In this document: piece by piece, positions 18,081-26,344 of the stretch
How positions within the stretch are numbered: the first letter of the stretch is position 1
How the letters are laid out: every line of letters starts with the position of its first letter
Assembly (NCBI RefSeq): GCF_000813125.1
Contig: NZ_BASE01000071.1
Coordinates: 78,643 to 142,642 of the forward strand
Source: Mesobacillus selenatarsenatis SF-1
Lineage (GTDB): Bacteria > Bacillota > Bacilli > Bacillales > Cytobacillaceae
Direction of reading: 5' to 3'
DNA: 64,000 bases
Notes under the pieces: model-generated
What the model saw: the letters and a program-made list of their open reading frames with translations, nothing else
The model's database searches: none
What the model was told of the DNA's origin: nothing
Translations under genes and position numbers: made by a program

Positions 18081-18536
18081 TTATATTTCCTCATTTTTTT
18101 CAATCAAAACCAAAGCCTTTTGAAGGGCCCAGCTCTGATGTTCATGAAATAACATTTTCACTGCTGCGCCAGTTTCAACCCATCTAAGTTGATGGTCAGC
18201 TTCCACAGGTTCCCCTGCCTCTCCGGCTATTTCCGCAAAATAAAAATACCCTTCACCAAGATAATATTCAGAATCCTTCTCCGAATAAAAATAACGCTGT
18301 GCTTTTCCAATCCATTCTCCAATTTCCAGCAGACTACCCATTTCTTCAATGCCTTCCCTAACTAGACACTCCTTGTGACTTTCACTTCCTTCCAACCCAC
18401 CGCCTGGAAGGAAGTACTTCCCATCACCCGTTTCAATCAAGGCAATCAAATTCTTTTGTTCATTAAAAATTATTCCATAGACACCTGGCCGTAATGTATA
18501 GCTTACTCCTAATTCGATTTCACCAAATGTAATCAT
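18081..18536 (-). CDS. Nudix hydrolase
   Basis: 151 residues with an intact Nudix box: G-x5-E-x7-RE-x2-EE-x-G fits GGLEGSESHKECLVREGIEEMG exactly in its key positions, giving the Mg-binding loop-helix-loop. The N-terminus (ELGVSYTLRPGVYGIIFNE) is the first sheet of the fold. The substrate (nucleoside diphosphate derivative) cannot be told from sequence. A GAAGGG site precedes the ATG at 18536. It stands alone; an imperfect 50-bp dyad lies upstream. Confidence 0.9.
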   Translation of the reverse strand: MITFGEIELGVSYTLRPGVYGIIFNEQKNLIALIETGDGKYFLPGGGLEGSESHKECLVREGIEEMGSLLEIGEWIGKAQRYFYSEKDSEYYLGEGYFYFAEIAGEAGEPVEADHQLRWVETGAAVKMLFHEHQSWALQKALVLIEKNEEI

Positions 18537-18577
18537 TCATACATCCCTTCAGTCCAAAAGAGTCCTGTCAATACATC

Positions 18578-18627
18578 CGAGACATCGAATCTTGCGGCAA
18601 CGGGCCATCTTTTGAAGAGATGTCTCG
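18578..18627. repeat. Single 50-bp dyad element
   Basis: CGAGACATC at 18578-18586 and its complement GATGTCTCG at 18619-18627 close a 50-base segment. This is the same length and style as one unit of the tandem arrays elsewhere, but only a single unit is present. Confidence 0.45.
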
Positions 18628-18681
18628 ATTTAAATAGCGATCAATAGGTTGTAAAAACAACAAAAGTCGACGAAAAGAGGC

Positions 18682-19122
18682 CTAATAAAAGAAAAAATCA
18701 GTGTTTCTTGGCGTAACGCCCTGAATCCATAATGCTTCTTCCGTATTCCTGGCGGTGAATGCAAATTCAGTAGCCCAATGGCCGGAATGGAAGATGACTT
18801 CACCGTGAAACATTAAATTTACCGTGAACCATTTGAACCTATTATTCTTTTTATATTTATTTAAAAGTATATCTTGTACATTTTTATCATTAGAGATTTC
18901 AATAATAGTCATGTGGCTGCCAACCTGAACAGAACTGTTCAGTACAGATTGTATTCCCTGAATTGCTTCCTGTTCTTCATTCCAGCAATGTATTTCTACA
19001 GTATCTGTTCTTTCAAGGAAATGCTTGACTAAAGGTCTCCAATACTCATAATCATCTGGAAGTGGAAAGGTAGTGTCCACTTCATCAGAATAACTCCAAG
19101 GTACCGTAAATTGCACCTCCAT
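18682..19122 (-). CDS. Hypothetical protein
   Basis: I do not recognise the family. The 146 residues (from ATG 19122, with AGAGGG six bases upstream) contain no signal peptide or membrane segment. The sequence is rich in aromatic residues (VPWSYSDEVDTTFPLPDDYEYWRPLVKH; FHSGHWATEFAF; TDFFFY at the C-terminus), suggesting a soluble alpha/beta protein. No catalytic motif is evident. It is a single gene between the Nudix gene and the molybdoenzyme operon. Confidence 0.72.
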   Translation of the reverse strand: MEVQFTVPWSYSDEVDTTFPLPDDYEYWRPLVKHFLERTDTVEIHCWNEEQEAIQGIQSVLNSSVQVGSHMTIIEISNDKNVQDILLNKYKKNNRFKWFTVNLMFHGEVIFHSGHWATEFAFTARNTEEALWIQGVTPRNTDFFFY

Positions 19123-19230
19123 TAACATCCCTCTTTTACATAAACGTTGGGAATATAATTCTGTATTCCAGGCTGATATCCCTTCTTTTTTAAGAAATAA
19201 AAAGCGTAAGAATTCTATCGAAACATAAAA

Positions 19231-19255
19231 GACCTAGACTTGTTTAGTCCAGGCC
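19231..19255 (-). terminator. Terminator of the molybdoenzyme operon
   Basis: A 10-bp stem (GACCTAGACT/AGTCCAGGCC, fully paired with G-U wobbles in the minus-strand RNA), TGTTT loop, then TTTTATG. Confidence 0.75.
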
Positions 19256-19268
19256 AGCTTTCAATTTT

Positions 19269-20165
19269 TTATAAAAATATTACCGGTACTGCTGCTGCTA
19301 GCAATAGATAGCGTAGAATGAAACCGCCTGCGAGTACGGCACTTTCTGTAATCAAGGTAGCTGTAATTCCGTAAGATCCGGAAGCTGCTACTTCAAGTCC
19401 AGCCTGGCTCTGATGAATTTTTTTCGAATTCCATAATTCGAGAGCCTCAATACTAATAGGAACAATCAATCCGATAACAATCAATCCTACCCAGAATAAG
19501 GGGCTATACTCACCAGAGAGTAGCATGCCAACAGATTGTGCTGCTGACTCATTGGTCGATGAAGTGATCAGGAACATTGTGAAAATCAGGAATACTTCGG
19601 AAATCAGCAATGTTAAGTGAATTTTTTTGATAGACATCACATGATGGATCATCTTTTTATCCAAGATAGCTGACACGAGCATTGTACCGGCAATTCCCGT
19701 TGAGAATGCCGACACGACGAACAGGATTGGCAAAATGGCTGTATTCCATAGTGGCACAGCCCCAATGACACCAATCAGGAAGCCGGTGTAAATGGCTGTA
19801 GCGACAGCAAATACGATGCCGACATACTCCACAATTTTGTTTGTATCTTTTTTCAGCAATTCCATCAGGGCGATATAAGCTGCAGCCATCATGAAAAAGC
19901 TAATGAAATAAGTACCGATTGTCATGACAGAACTGAAATTTGTAAACAAATAGATGAACCTCAAAGGATCCTTAAGACCTGCTTCTGCATCGACAATAAG
20001 AAGCAATAGTCCTATCCCCATAAGGATCGGGCTGATTAACCTTCCGACAATCCTGACTGTTTTGGCATCAGGATATTTCCTTGCTGCATAGGAAGATGTT
20101 AAAAACGCACCGGCACTAAGTCCAGCAAGGAATAAATAAGCAGCGATAATTGTTCCCCAAACCAT
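19269..20165 (-). CDS. NrfD/PsrC-type quinone-interacting membrane subunit
   Basis: This 298-residue, very hydrophobic protein has about eight to nine TM helices. The N-terminal WGTIIAAYLFLAGLSAGAFLTSSY is the characteristic first helix of the NrfD/PsrC family (G-x-GAG/AG region). The family anchors molybdoenzymes and exchanges electrons with menaquinone without haem. ATG 20165 follows GAGGTGA and is only six bases after the stop of the ferredoxin subunit gene; an upstream GTG would overlap it. It is the last gene of the catalytic-ferredoxin-anchor operon. Confidence 0.9.
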   Translation of the reverse strand: MVWGTIIAAYLFLAGLSAGAFLTSSYAARKYPDAKTVRIVGRLISPILMGIGLLLLIVDAEAGLKDPLRFIYLFTNFSSVMTIGTYFISFFMMAAAYIALMELLKKDTNKIVEYVGIVFAVATAIYTGFLIGVIGAVPLWNTAILPILFVVSAFSTGIAGTMLVSAILDKKMIHHVMSIKKIHLTLLISEVFLIFTMFLITSSTNESAAQSVGMLLSGEYSPLFWVGLIVIGLIVPISIEALELWNSKKIHQSQAGLEVAASGSYGITATLITESAVLAGGFILRYLLLAAAVPVIFL

Positions 20166-20170
20166 TATAA

Positions 20171-20707
20171 TCACCTCACGTAGTAAATTTTTGCCTTGCC
20201 TAAGTCCGGCCTTAAAGGCTGGGCATTCATTTTAACGATTGCTTTTGAAACTTCACTGTTCGGATCATCAAGGTCACCGAAAATACGGGCATTGCTGATG
20301 CATGTGCTGACACAGGCTGGCTGTTTACCCTCAGCCACAAGTTCAGCACAGAAGCGGCATTTTTCAACTACCCCGGTATTATGATCCTGTGTTCTGGCCC
20401 CATAATGGCAAGCCACCATACAATACTTGCAGCCGATACACTTATCAGCGTCAACTAGCACGATGCCTTCTTTTGTCGTGTAGGTTGCCTTTGTCGGGCA
20501 GACACTCACACATGGGGCATCCTCGCAGTGCTGGCATTGTACCGGGATGATTTCATTCTTGACGTTTGGGAATACACCCGTTTCTTTTTCGTAAAACTTA
20601 ATATATGACTCTTCTACCGGAAGCTCATTCTGCATCTGGCAGCTTACCCGGCAAGCATAACAGCCGACGCATTTTCGTGTGTCTATTACCATTCCATAGC
20701 GTGCCAT
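20171..20707 (-). CDS. 4Fe-4S ferredoxin-type electron-transfer subunit (PsrB/DmsB-like)
   Basis: 178 residues with cysteine sets for four [4Fe-4S] clusters: CVGCYACRVSC near residue 13, CQHCEDAPCVSVCP, CIGCKYCMVACHYGA and the split CRFC..CVSTC. This is the DmsB/PsrB/NrfC arrangement, a wire between the membrane quinone site and the molybdenum subunit. It lacks its own Tat signal and is presumably co-exported with the catalytic subunit. The ATG overlaps the stop of that gene by one base (TGATG), indicating tight translational coupling. Confidence 0.95.
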   Translation of the reverse strand: MARYGMVIDTRKCVGCYACRVSCQMQNELPVEESYIKFYEKETGVFPNVKNEIIPVQCQHCEDAPCVSVCPTKATYTTKEGIVLVDADKCIGCKYCMVACHYGARTQDHNTGVVEKCRFCAELVAEGKQPACVSTCISNARIFGDLDDPNSEVSKAIVKMNAQPLRPDLGKAKIYYVR

Positions 20708-22902
20708 CAGCCATTCACCTTCCTAACTTTCACGATTACTTCGTGGATATTTCCTGCGCCACTCCATTTTTCAAAATCGAATGGTACGTGTTCCATATAG
20801 CCAAATCCTATGCCCTGTCCTGTCTTTAAATCCTTTGAAGTGATTCCATAATGACTTGGCACAAAAATCGCTTCTGGGTGGATTCTTTCTGTTAGCTTCA
20901 CTCGAATTTTGCTTGTTGCTTCACTGGATTTCAATTCAACCATATCTCCATCCTTGATTCCCAGCGCTTTGGCACGAATAGGGTTGATCCAGATTCTCTC
21001 TAAATCATAATCTTTAGTAATCTGCATCAAGATTGGTATATTCGCAGTTTGAGTATGGCTGTGGATTGCCTGTTTACCAGTTATCAGGCGGAAAGAATCG
21101 TCTGCCGGGCTTACCTTTGGCTCAATCCATTCAACGATCGGTTTAAACCCTGCTTCTTTATATGTTTCACTGTAAAACTCAACCTTGCCAGAAGGCGTTT
21201 TCAGTTCTTTCATCTTACCTAAGGTGATTTCTTCATTAGGGAACATGATGGTTCCTTTTTCCCTTAGCTGTTTATAGGTAATACCTGTAGGCGCAAGCAT
21301 CGCTTCGTTCAATTCATCAAGGGAGAAGTTGAAATATTGTCCTACACCGCAGACTTTAGCTAACTCAGTATAGATTTCATGTATTGGTTTTGTCTCCGGA
21401 TGAACCTTCTCAACCATTTGTTGACGAAACGCAATTCCTGGTATTTTTCCTGATAAACCTTCAATCACCTCATCACGTTCAATATAAGTCACTTCCGGAA
21501 GGACATAATGTGCCAGTTGTGCCGTTTCAGACATTTGTACATCGATAGCCACGACGAGATCCATTTTAGAAAGAGCTTCCTTCATTACTTTGGGATTTCC
21601 ATAGCCTAGCGCTGCATTAGAATGGTAATAAATTGCCGCCTTCATTTTGCCTTCCAATGCTTCTTTTGCCACGATTGTTGCAACACCGTTATTTGGGTAT
21701 GCAATCGGGAATTCCTTTGAGCCAGCCTTTGGAGCTTCTGGTTCCTTTGGATTAGGATGTTTTTCTTTATTCAGTTTGCCTAGCGAAGGTTTCCCGCCAA
21801 ATATACTTCCGCCTTTTTGCTGGTAGTTACCAAGTAAAGCATTGAACATTGCAACGGCTCGGCCGGTTTCTGTACTATTTTCATAGTTGCATCCGAATGC
21901 TCCTCTCCAAGATTGCTCAATCAATGCCTTTGGTTTGGCCTTGCCCATATCCATGGAAATCCGTGTGATAGCATCAGCAGGGAGACCGGTGATTTTTTCT
22001 GCCCATTCTGGTGTATATTTTTTCAGTTCTTTTGCATATTCTTCAAATCCAATTGTGTAGTTCTTAATGAATTCTATATCGTGAAGATTTTCTTTAATCA
22101 ACACATGTGACATAGCCAGCACAAGAGCCAAGTCAGTGCCTGGTCGGATTGCCAGCCACTCTGTCGCAAGATTGCCTGTGTTATTCAATCGGGGATCGAC
22201 AATGACAATCTTGGCTCCGTTGTCTTTTGCAGATGCCAATGCTTGTACAGAGCTTGGTCTAATTCCGTCTCCATAGCTTCTGCCTATGAACATAATGTAT
22301 TTCGCATTACTGATATCTGCACTCGTAGCCGTTACTCCTACTGTATGAAGGAAACCTGCATCCCTTGAGTTTGAACAAACAACATGGTGTGTATAATAGT
22401 TCGACGAACCAAGCGCATTAATGAATCTAGGAGAATAGAATTTCCCTGAAGCCCGTGGGTCTTCCGTCAGTGCTACTGACTGTGGGCCATGCTCTTTTAT
22501 GATCTTGTTCAATTTTTCTGCAATTTCCTTGTAAGCTTGTTCCCAAGTAATCGGCTCAAATTTCTTTTCACCAACACGTTTTAAAGGCTGTGTCAGCCTA
22601 TCTTGGGAATAAACAACTGTAGCGTAACCATGCCCCCTGGCACATAGCTTCCCTTTCGAATAAGGGTGATCAGGGTGCCCTGTCAGCTTCCATAATCGCC
22701 CGTTTTTGACATGGCCGATCATCCCGCATTTACTTGAACATGCATTACATGTACTAGGTATTTCCTTTATTTCTGCATTTGCTCCTGCTTTTACATATTC
22801 ACTGGACCATTCATTAAAGCCTACTGTTCCCGCAGATGCCAATGCAGCAGTTGCTGCAGAGGCTTTAATGAATCCTCGACGTGATAGTTTTGTATCCACC
22901 AT
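20707..22902 (-). CDS. Tat-exported molybdopterin oxidoreductase catalytic subunit (PsrA/PhsA-like)
   Basis: 731 residues from ATG 22902, with AGGAGG upstream. The N-terminal LSRRGFIKASAATAALASAG is a twin-arginine signal. A CxxC-x3-C-x27-C type set (CNACSSKC...GKLCARGHGY) binds the proximal [4Fe-4S]. The candidate Mo ligand is cysteine in THHVVCSNSRDAG, as in the polysulfide/thiosulfate reductase group rather than serine-ligated DMSO reductases. bis-MGD contact regions (IVDPRLNNTG; RAKALGIKDGDMVEL) are present. Inferred: anaerobic respiration of a sulfur or related oxyanion with electrons from menaquinol. The substrate cannot be fixed from sequence. Confidence 0.92.
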   Translation of the reverse strand: MVDTKLSRRGFIKASAATAALASAGTVGFNEWSSEYVKAGANAEIKEIPSTCNACSSKCGMIGHVKNGRLWKLTGHPDHPYSKGKLCARGHGYATVVYSQDRLTQPLKRVGEKKFEPITWEQAYKEIAEKLNKIIKEHGPQSVALTEDPRASGKFYSPRFINALGSSNYYTHHVVCSNSRDAGFLHTVGVTATSADISNAKYIMFIGRSYGDGIRPSSVQALASAKDNGAKIVIVDPRLNNTGNLATEWLAIRPGTDLALVLAMSHVLIKENLHDIEFIKNYTIGFEEYAKELKKYTPEWAEKITGLPADAITRISMDMGKAKPKALIEQSWRGAFGCNYENSTETGRAVAMFNALLGNYQQKGGSIFGGKPSLGKLNKEKHPNPKEPEAPKAGSKEFPIAYPNNGVATIVAKEALEGKMKAAIYYHSNAALGYGNPKVMKEALSKMDLVVAIDVQMSETAQLAHYVLPEVTYIERDEVIEGLSGKIPGIAFRQQMVEKVHPETKPIHEIYTELAKVCGVGQYFNFSLDELNEAMLAPTGITYKQLREKGTIMFPNEEITLGKMKELKTPSGKVEFYSETYKEAGFKPIVEWIEPKVSPADDSFRLITGKQAIHSHTQTANIPILMQITKDYDLERIWINPIRAKALGIKDGDMVELKSSEATSKIRVKLTERIHPEAIFVPSHYGITSKDLKTGQGIGFGYMEHVPFDFEKWSGAGNIHEVIVKVRKVNG

Positions 22903-23110
22903 TTTCTCTAGCCCTCCTTTTACTCCAGACCGATAAAACACTTAATAATTTTTGCCTTTACCGTTTATGCAAGGCATTTTTGTGATTGATGCTTTCTTAC
23001 ATTACTGCTGAATGTAAAACTCATTGACTCTTTCGCAGAGTATCCGGTCCCTTTAATGGTATCTGTTATCATAGCTCTTTTAAAAAGGATGTCCTTTAAG
23101 ATTTAGAGCC

Positions 23111-23725
23111 TTACAGGTAACTATTTCGTTGTGCTTTTAATATTTCCATCAATGCTCTCGTCAATCTCTGATAAAATGGGTGAACCGTTACTTCCGAAAG
23201 CTGCGATTCGAATTCATCGAGCCAATCGAAATGATCATCCAAAAATTCAGCAGTGGAATTTTCGGGGGCATGCTCAATGAAATAAGCCAACAACTCCAAC
23301 AGGATTGCTAGATGGTCCGGCATACCCTGTAATTCATAAGGGATTTCGATCTTAAGCTTTTCTAACAGGTAATTGATATGTAACGCCGAATCTCCCAATA
23401 TATAACCTTTGTCTCTAGCAAAGGGTAGAGTGCACGTTTCATCCAGTGTCCACTGTTTATATAAAGACTCAATCGGAAGTGCAGCCTCCTTTTGCGTGCT
23501 GCCAATAGAGGTCATGTATAATTCAGCAAATTCTTCATAGTTCTCTGGCAGGACCTCCTCTATTGAAAAGTCGATACTAAAAAGTTCGTTGACCGATTCT
23601 TCCAGCTTCTTCAGTAGATCCTGCTGCTGAATCTCATCCCAGATCTCTCTAGTTGGTTGTTTATATAAATCTGCAAGGACTATAAAAACATTCGCACATT
23701 CTGTTTTTTTATCTAATCCAATCAC
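23111..23725 (-). CDS. TorD/DmsD family molybdoenzyme chaperone
   Basis: The 204-residue all-helical protein is a cytoplasmic chaperone that binds the Tat signal of the partner reductase and helps cofactor insertion. Family marks are visible: FAELYMTSI, LPIESLYKQW, GMPDHLAILLELLAYF (the conserved PDH-x-x-x-E-L) and a C-terminal HFDWLDEFESQL...HPFYQRLTRALMEIL. It lies upstream of the catalytic-subunit gene on the same strand, 208 bases apart, and faces the divergent 4Fe-4S gene. A TTGTTT-17-TATAGT promoter with FNR-like boxes lies directly upstream. Confidence 0.85.
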   Translation of the reverse strand: MIGLDKKTECANVFIVLADLYKQPTREIWDEIQQQDLLKKLEESVNELFSIDFSIEEVLPENYEEFAELYMTSIGSTQKEAALPIESLYKQWTLDETCTLPFARDKGYILGDSALHINYLLEKLKIEIPYELQGMPDHLAILLELLAYFIEHAPENSTAEFLDDHFDWLDEFESQLSEVTVHPFYQRLTRALMEILKAQRNSYL

Positions 23726-23755
23726 CGGGATTCACCACCTTTCGATTACAACTTC

Positions 23756-23784
23756 ACTATATTGCAATCAAGTTTGTGAAACAA
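23756..23784 (-). promoter_or_regulatory. Promoter of the chaperone/molybdoenzyme operon
   Basis: On the minus strand -35 TTGTTT (23779-23784) and -10 TATAGT (23756-23761) are 17 bases apart. The -35 is overlapped by a half-conserved FNR-like box. Confidence 0.6.
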
Positions 23785-23790
23785 TATACA
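23775..23790. promoter_or_regulatory. FNR/CRP-like half-conserved box
   Basis: TGTGA-AACAAT-ATACA: the left half is perfect and the right half matches 3 of 5 in TGTGA-N6-TCACA. Confidence 0.4.
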
Positions 23791-23815
23791 TTCTGTGGAT
23801 ATTCCCCCATGCGTA

Positions 23816-23831
23816 TGTGAAGGATTTCACC
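23816..23831. promoter_or_regulatory. FNR-like box in the divergent anaerobic promoter region
   Basis: TGTGA-AGGATT-TCACC matches the FNR consensus TGTGA-N6-TCACA in 9 of 10 defined positions. It lies between the chaperone and the divergent 4Fe-4S gene, which would suit anaerobic activation. CRP-type proteins share this consensus. Confidence 0.6.
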
Positions 23832-24032
23832 TAATTTAATTGTTTATTTTTTTGTGCTGATTATATAAAACTATTAAAAGACACTGAAACAAAGGGTTTA
23901 TAACGCTTACAGCCGGTATGGAAATGTGAACATTCCTTTAAATATGTTTGAATATCCAGCAAACTCGCCACTTATCATGAACTTTAGTCGTAGAATAGAA
24001 GTATATGAATTATCACTCTTGAGGTGACCTAT

Positions 24033-24944
24033 ATGTCGCTACTAACCAATTGGCTCGAAAGCTTGAGCTATGAACTGGAAATATCAGAAGCGTGTTCAAA
24101 AAAGAAAAGTCCATTGAGTACCTGTACAGCTTGTATGGATGAATGTCCACAAGGTGCACTAATTATTGAAGAAGGAACTCTTAAGTTAGATGAAAAGTCT
24201 TGTTCTCTCTGCGGTATCTGCATAACGGTATGCCCGCAGCAGGCAATAAAAGGGCAGTCGCCAGCAAGGAAGGTCATCCAGGATCATCTTTTATTACAAG
24301 ATGATTCCCCGCTTCCAACCTTCTTGGAATTGCTTTATTTCCATAAAAAAGGAGTCCGCTTTATTCAAAAAGCTGCTGCTGATGAGGAGTTAGAAAAACG
24401 CATAGGGAAAGTCAATGAACTTTTGAACGTCATGGAACTTGATCCAGTATTGATCACCAAGACCCTATCACTTAAGCAAGAGGCTCAACCCAAACTATCA
24501 AGACGTGGTTTTTTCACAAAACTCTCGATGGATGGCAAAAAAACTGTTCTGTCTTCAGTAACGCCAGTAAAATGGCGGTTCAATGAGGACAGCTTTAAGT
24601 CGTCTAACCTTTATAATGAATGGTCGTTACATGAAGTAAGGATACATGAGGAGAAATGCACATTATGTGAAGCCTGTTTTAACATCTGCCCTACACAGAT
24701 TTTCACACTGGAGAACGATACACTAAGCATTGATGAAAAAAATTGTTCCGGATGCAAACTTTGCATGGACATATGTCAGCACAGCGGAATTCAGGTTGCT
24801 CATAGTATCCACAAGGTGCGTGAAGTTGCCTATCATGTGTATAAAAATGAATGTACTACTTGCAGAAGCAGTTATTACTCCTGGGAAGAATCAAAGGAAT
24901 GTGAAATCTGCAAAAAAATCGAGAAACCAAATTTTTTCCTTTAA
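24033..24944 (+). CDS. NapF-like multi-cluster 4Fe-4S protein
   Basis: 303 residues from ATG 24033, with GAGGTGA six bases upstream. Two N-terminal cluster motifs (CTACMDECPQG, CSLCGICITVCPQ) and two C-terminal ones (CTLCEACFNICPT, CSGCKLCMDICQ) flank a 90-residue helical linker; a last cysteine group (CTTC, CEIC) resembles a zinc or Fe-S knuckle. An internal LSRRGFFTKL near residue 157 looks like a twin-arginine motif but is far from the N-terminus. Divergent from the molybdoenzyme chaperone gene and sharing its FNR-like boxes, it probably serves Fe-S insertion or electron transfer for that reductase. This is inference. Confidence 0.82.
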   Translation: MSLLTNWLESLSYELEISEACSKKKSPLSTCTACMDECPQGALIIEEGTLKLDEKSCSLCGICITVCPQQAIKGQSPARKVIQDHLLLQDDSPLPTFLELLYFHKKGVRFIQKAAADEELEKRIGKVNELLNVMELDPVLITKTLSLKQEAQPKLSRRGFFTKLSMDGKKTVLSSVTPVKWRFNEDSFKSSNLYNEWSLHEVRIHEEKCTLCEACFNICPTQIFTLENDTLSIDEKNCSGCKLCMDICQHSGIQVAHSIHKVREVAYHVYKNECTTCRSSYYSWEESKECEICKKIEKPNFFL

Positions 24945-24966
24945 AGCCCTTTCAAAATAAAGAATG

Positions 24967-25021
24967 AGGCACCGGAACCAAAGCTGTTGCAGTTGCATAA
25001 ACAGCTTCGAAACCGGTGCCT
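24967..25021 (+). terminator. Long hairpin terminator after the NapF-like gene
   Basis: The outer stem GGCACCGG/CCGGTGCC continues inward as AAGCTGTT/AACAGCTT, giving about 20 paired bases over 55 nt. TCTCTTTG follows on the plus strand. Confidence 0.7.
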
Positions 25022-25045
25022 TCTCTTTGTTCACTTACAAAAAAA

Positions 25046-25071
25046 AACTAGGAAGTGAAAGCTTCCTAGTT
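25046..25071 (-). terminator. cotE terminator
   Basis: The perfect 10-bp stem AACTAGGAAG/CTTCCTAGTT, with a 6-base loop and nine T residues after it on the minus strand, ends six bases from the stop codon. Confidence 0.9.
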
Positions 25072-25076
25072 CGATG

Positions 25077-25619
25077 TTATTCTTCCTCTCCCAGGAGGAA
25101 GTCTGGGTTCAAGTCTTCGAATTCGTCATCGTCGATGCCATGACCCCACTCGTCATCATCGCAATCGCATCCGCCTGGATGAGTGACAACACATACCTTC
25201 GTTTCACCAATGACTTCTACAAGGAATTCCCTCTCGACGTGAACGATGATTTTGTTGCCATTAGGCGAAATGACTGCTTCAATGCAGTTAGGCTGCTGCA
25301 GGACCTCTACAAGGACATCATGGTCATCCATGCAGTCAGGGTCACGGTACTTCAGCTTGATGACATCGCAGTAAGTTACTTTCTCCGTCACTACTTCAGT
25401 TTTTGTATTATCATCAAAGGAGTACCAGATGTTGGCTTCGTAAGACCCGTTTACTTCAACCACTTTCCCTACCTTTTTTGCCTTATACTTATGGTTTATG
25501 ACCCAAGCGCCCAGAATGCTGCTCGGATTATGCGCTGGGTTGATCGTATGATTGGACTGCGTGAATTTGCGTCCCTTCGCTACGACGGCTTTCGTAATAA
25601 TCTCTCTGTAATCTCCCAT
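25077..25619 (-). CDS. cotE: Outer spore coat morphogenetic protein CotE
   Basis: 180 residues starting [16 protein letters not shown], which is almost identical to the B. subtilis N-terminus. It continues with [22 protein letters not shown] and a central [16 protein letters not shown]...SPNGNKI core. The C-terminus is strongly acidic ([24 protein letters not shown]), as in all CotE proteins. It assembles the outer spore coat in the mother cell. I take ATG 25619, preceded by GAGGAGG at 11 bases, over an in-frame start ten codons earlier that would place the ribosome site inside the gene. Downstream of miaB-ymcA, as in B. subtilis. Confidence 0.96.
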   Translation of the reverse strand: MGDYREIITKAVVAKGRKFTQSNHTINPAHNPSSILGAWVINHKYKAKKVGKVVEVNGSYEANIWYSFDDNTKTEVVTEKVTYCDVIKLKYRDPDCMDDHDVLVEVLQQPNCIEAVISPNGNKIIVHVEREFLVEVIGETKVCVVTHPGGCDCDDDEWGHGIDDDEFEDLNPDFLLGEEE

Positions 25620-25727
25620 TGCGAGCGAAACCTCCTCAATCTTTTTCAATTCATCCTATGCGTGATATTAGACTAGTGTGCGATTAATTTTAGAACCGCT
25701 GGTAAAAACTTAGGCATAGTTCATTGT

Positions 25728-25898
25728 ATGCCCATATGCCCTGAATGTTCCCGATTGATGAAAGTTGGTGGGGATTTAGATTGCATTAAAGTGACACGCA
25801 CAGGGGAGGTACTTGCGAAGGCTAATCAAAAATTAAGGATTCAATCGTCAGCTATAAATAAAAAAATGGCACCTGAATATTCAGGTACCATTTACTGA
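25728..25898 (+). CDS. Possible small CPxC zinc-knuckle protein, 56 residues
   Basis: The open frame begins MPICPECSRLMKVGGDLDCI, giving a CPEC pair and a later cysteine, and ends with TGA at 25898. It faces the ymcA gene and overlaps the ymcA terminator. Its ribosome site is poor (AGG 14 bases away). The cysteine pattern is suggestive, but this may be chance. Confidence 0.25.
   Translation: MPICPECSRLMKVGGDLDCIKVTRTGEVLAKANQKLRIQSSAINKKMAPEYSGTIY
25867..25890 (-). terminator. ymcA terminator
   Basis: The stem TGGCACCTGA/TCAGGTACCA with an ATAT loop is followed by seven T residues on the minus strand. Confidence 0.85.
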
Positions 25899-25905
25899 TC
25901 GATAA

Positions 25906-26343
25906 TTAATGGTTGTGTGTATGGCAGCTTGCTTCGGTTTTCAGAGCTGCTCCTGTTTCACCGCGAAGTATATCTCCGCCAGTTGATGCGACTACTTCAT
26001 CTGTAACCGTATTTGAAATCGTTGTGGCCACTAGCTGAAGCAATTCATTTACATCGATTTGCGACTGCTTGAATTCCTGGACCACCGGGATTTCATCAAG
26101 TTGTTGTTCTAGAGAAGCAATTTTTGCTTCAGTCTTCTTCAATGCTTCTGTTTTTCCATAGTGTTGGAAGTTAACAGCCTGTTTTTGAAGACCTTTAATA
26201 GAAGAAATAAGTGTTTTCACTTTTTCATTCTCATGGATTTGTGCTTCTGCACGCTTGAAGAAGTCAACTTCTTCTGTTTCCGCAATCATTCTTGCGATTT
26301 CTCTTGAACGCTGGATAATGTCATCTTTATTATATTTTGCCAA
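25906..26343 (-). CDS. ymcA: RicA family regulator YmcA
   Basis: 145 residues of the YlbF/YmcA helical family. Helices such as KYNKDDIIQRSREIARMIAETEEVDFFK and the central LQKQAVNFQHYGKTEALKK are family hallmarks. RicA with RicF and RicT forms an Fe-S complex that aids RNase Y-dependent mRNA processing and biofilm/sporulation/competence phosphorelay in B. subtilis; rny is also in this window. The C-terminal SCHTHNH tail carries a cysteine and three histidines, a possible metal site. It begins two bases after the miaB stop, so it belongs to the same operon. Confidence 0.93.
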   Translation of the reverse strand: MAKYNKDDIIQRSREIARMIAETEEVDFFKRAEAQIHENEKVKTLISSIKGLQKQAVNFQHYGKTEALKKTEAKIASLEQQLDEIPVVQEFKQSQIDVNELLQLVATTISNTVTDEVVASTGGDILRGETGAALKTEASCHTHNH

Positions 26344-26344
26344 C

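Noticed and set aside
25074..25676. Long plus-strand open frame opposite cotE
   Set aside because: It is an antisense shadow of cotE; the minus-strand frame is an unmistakable CotE protein.
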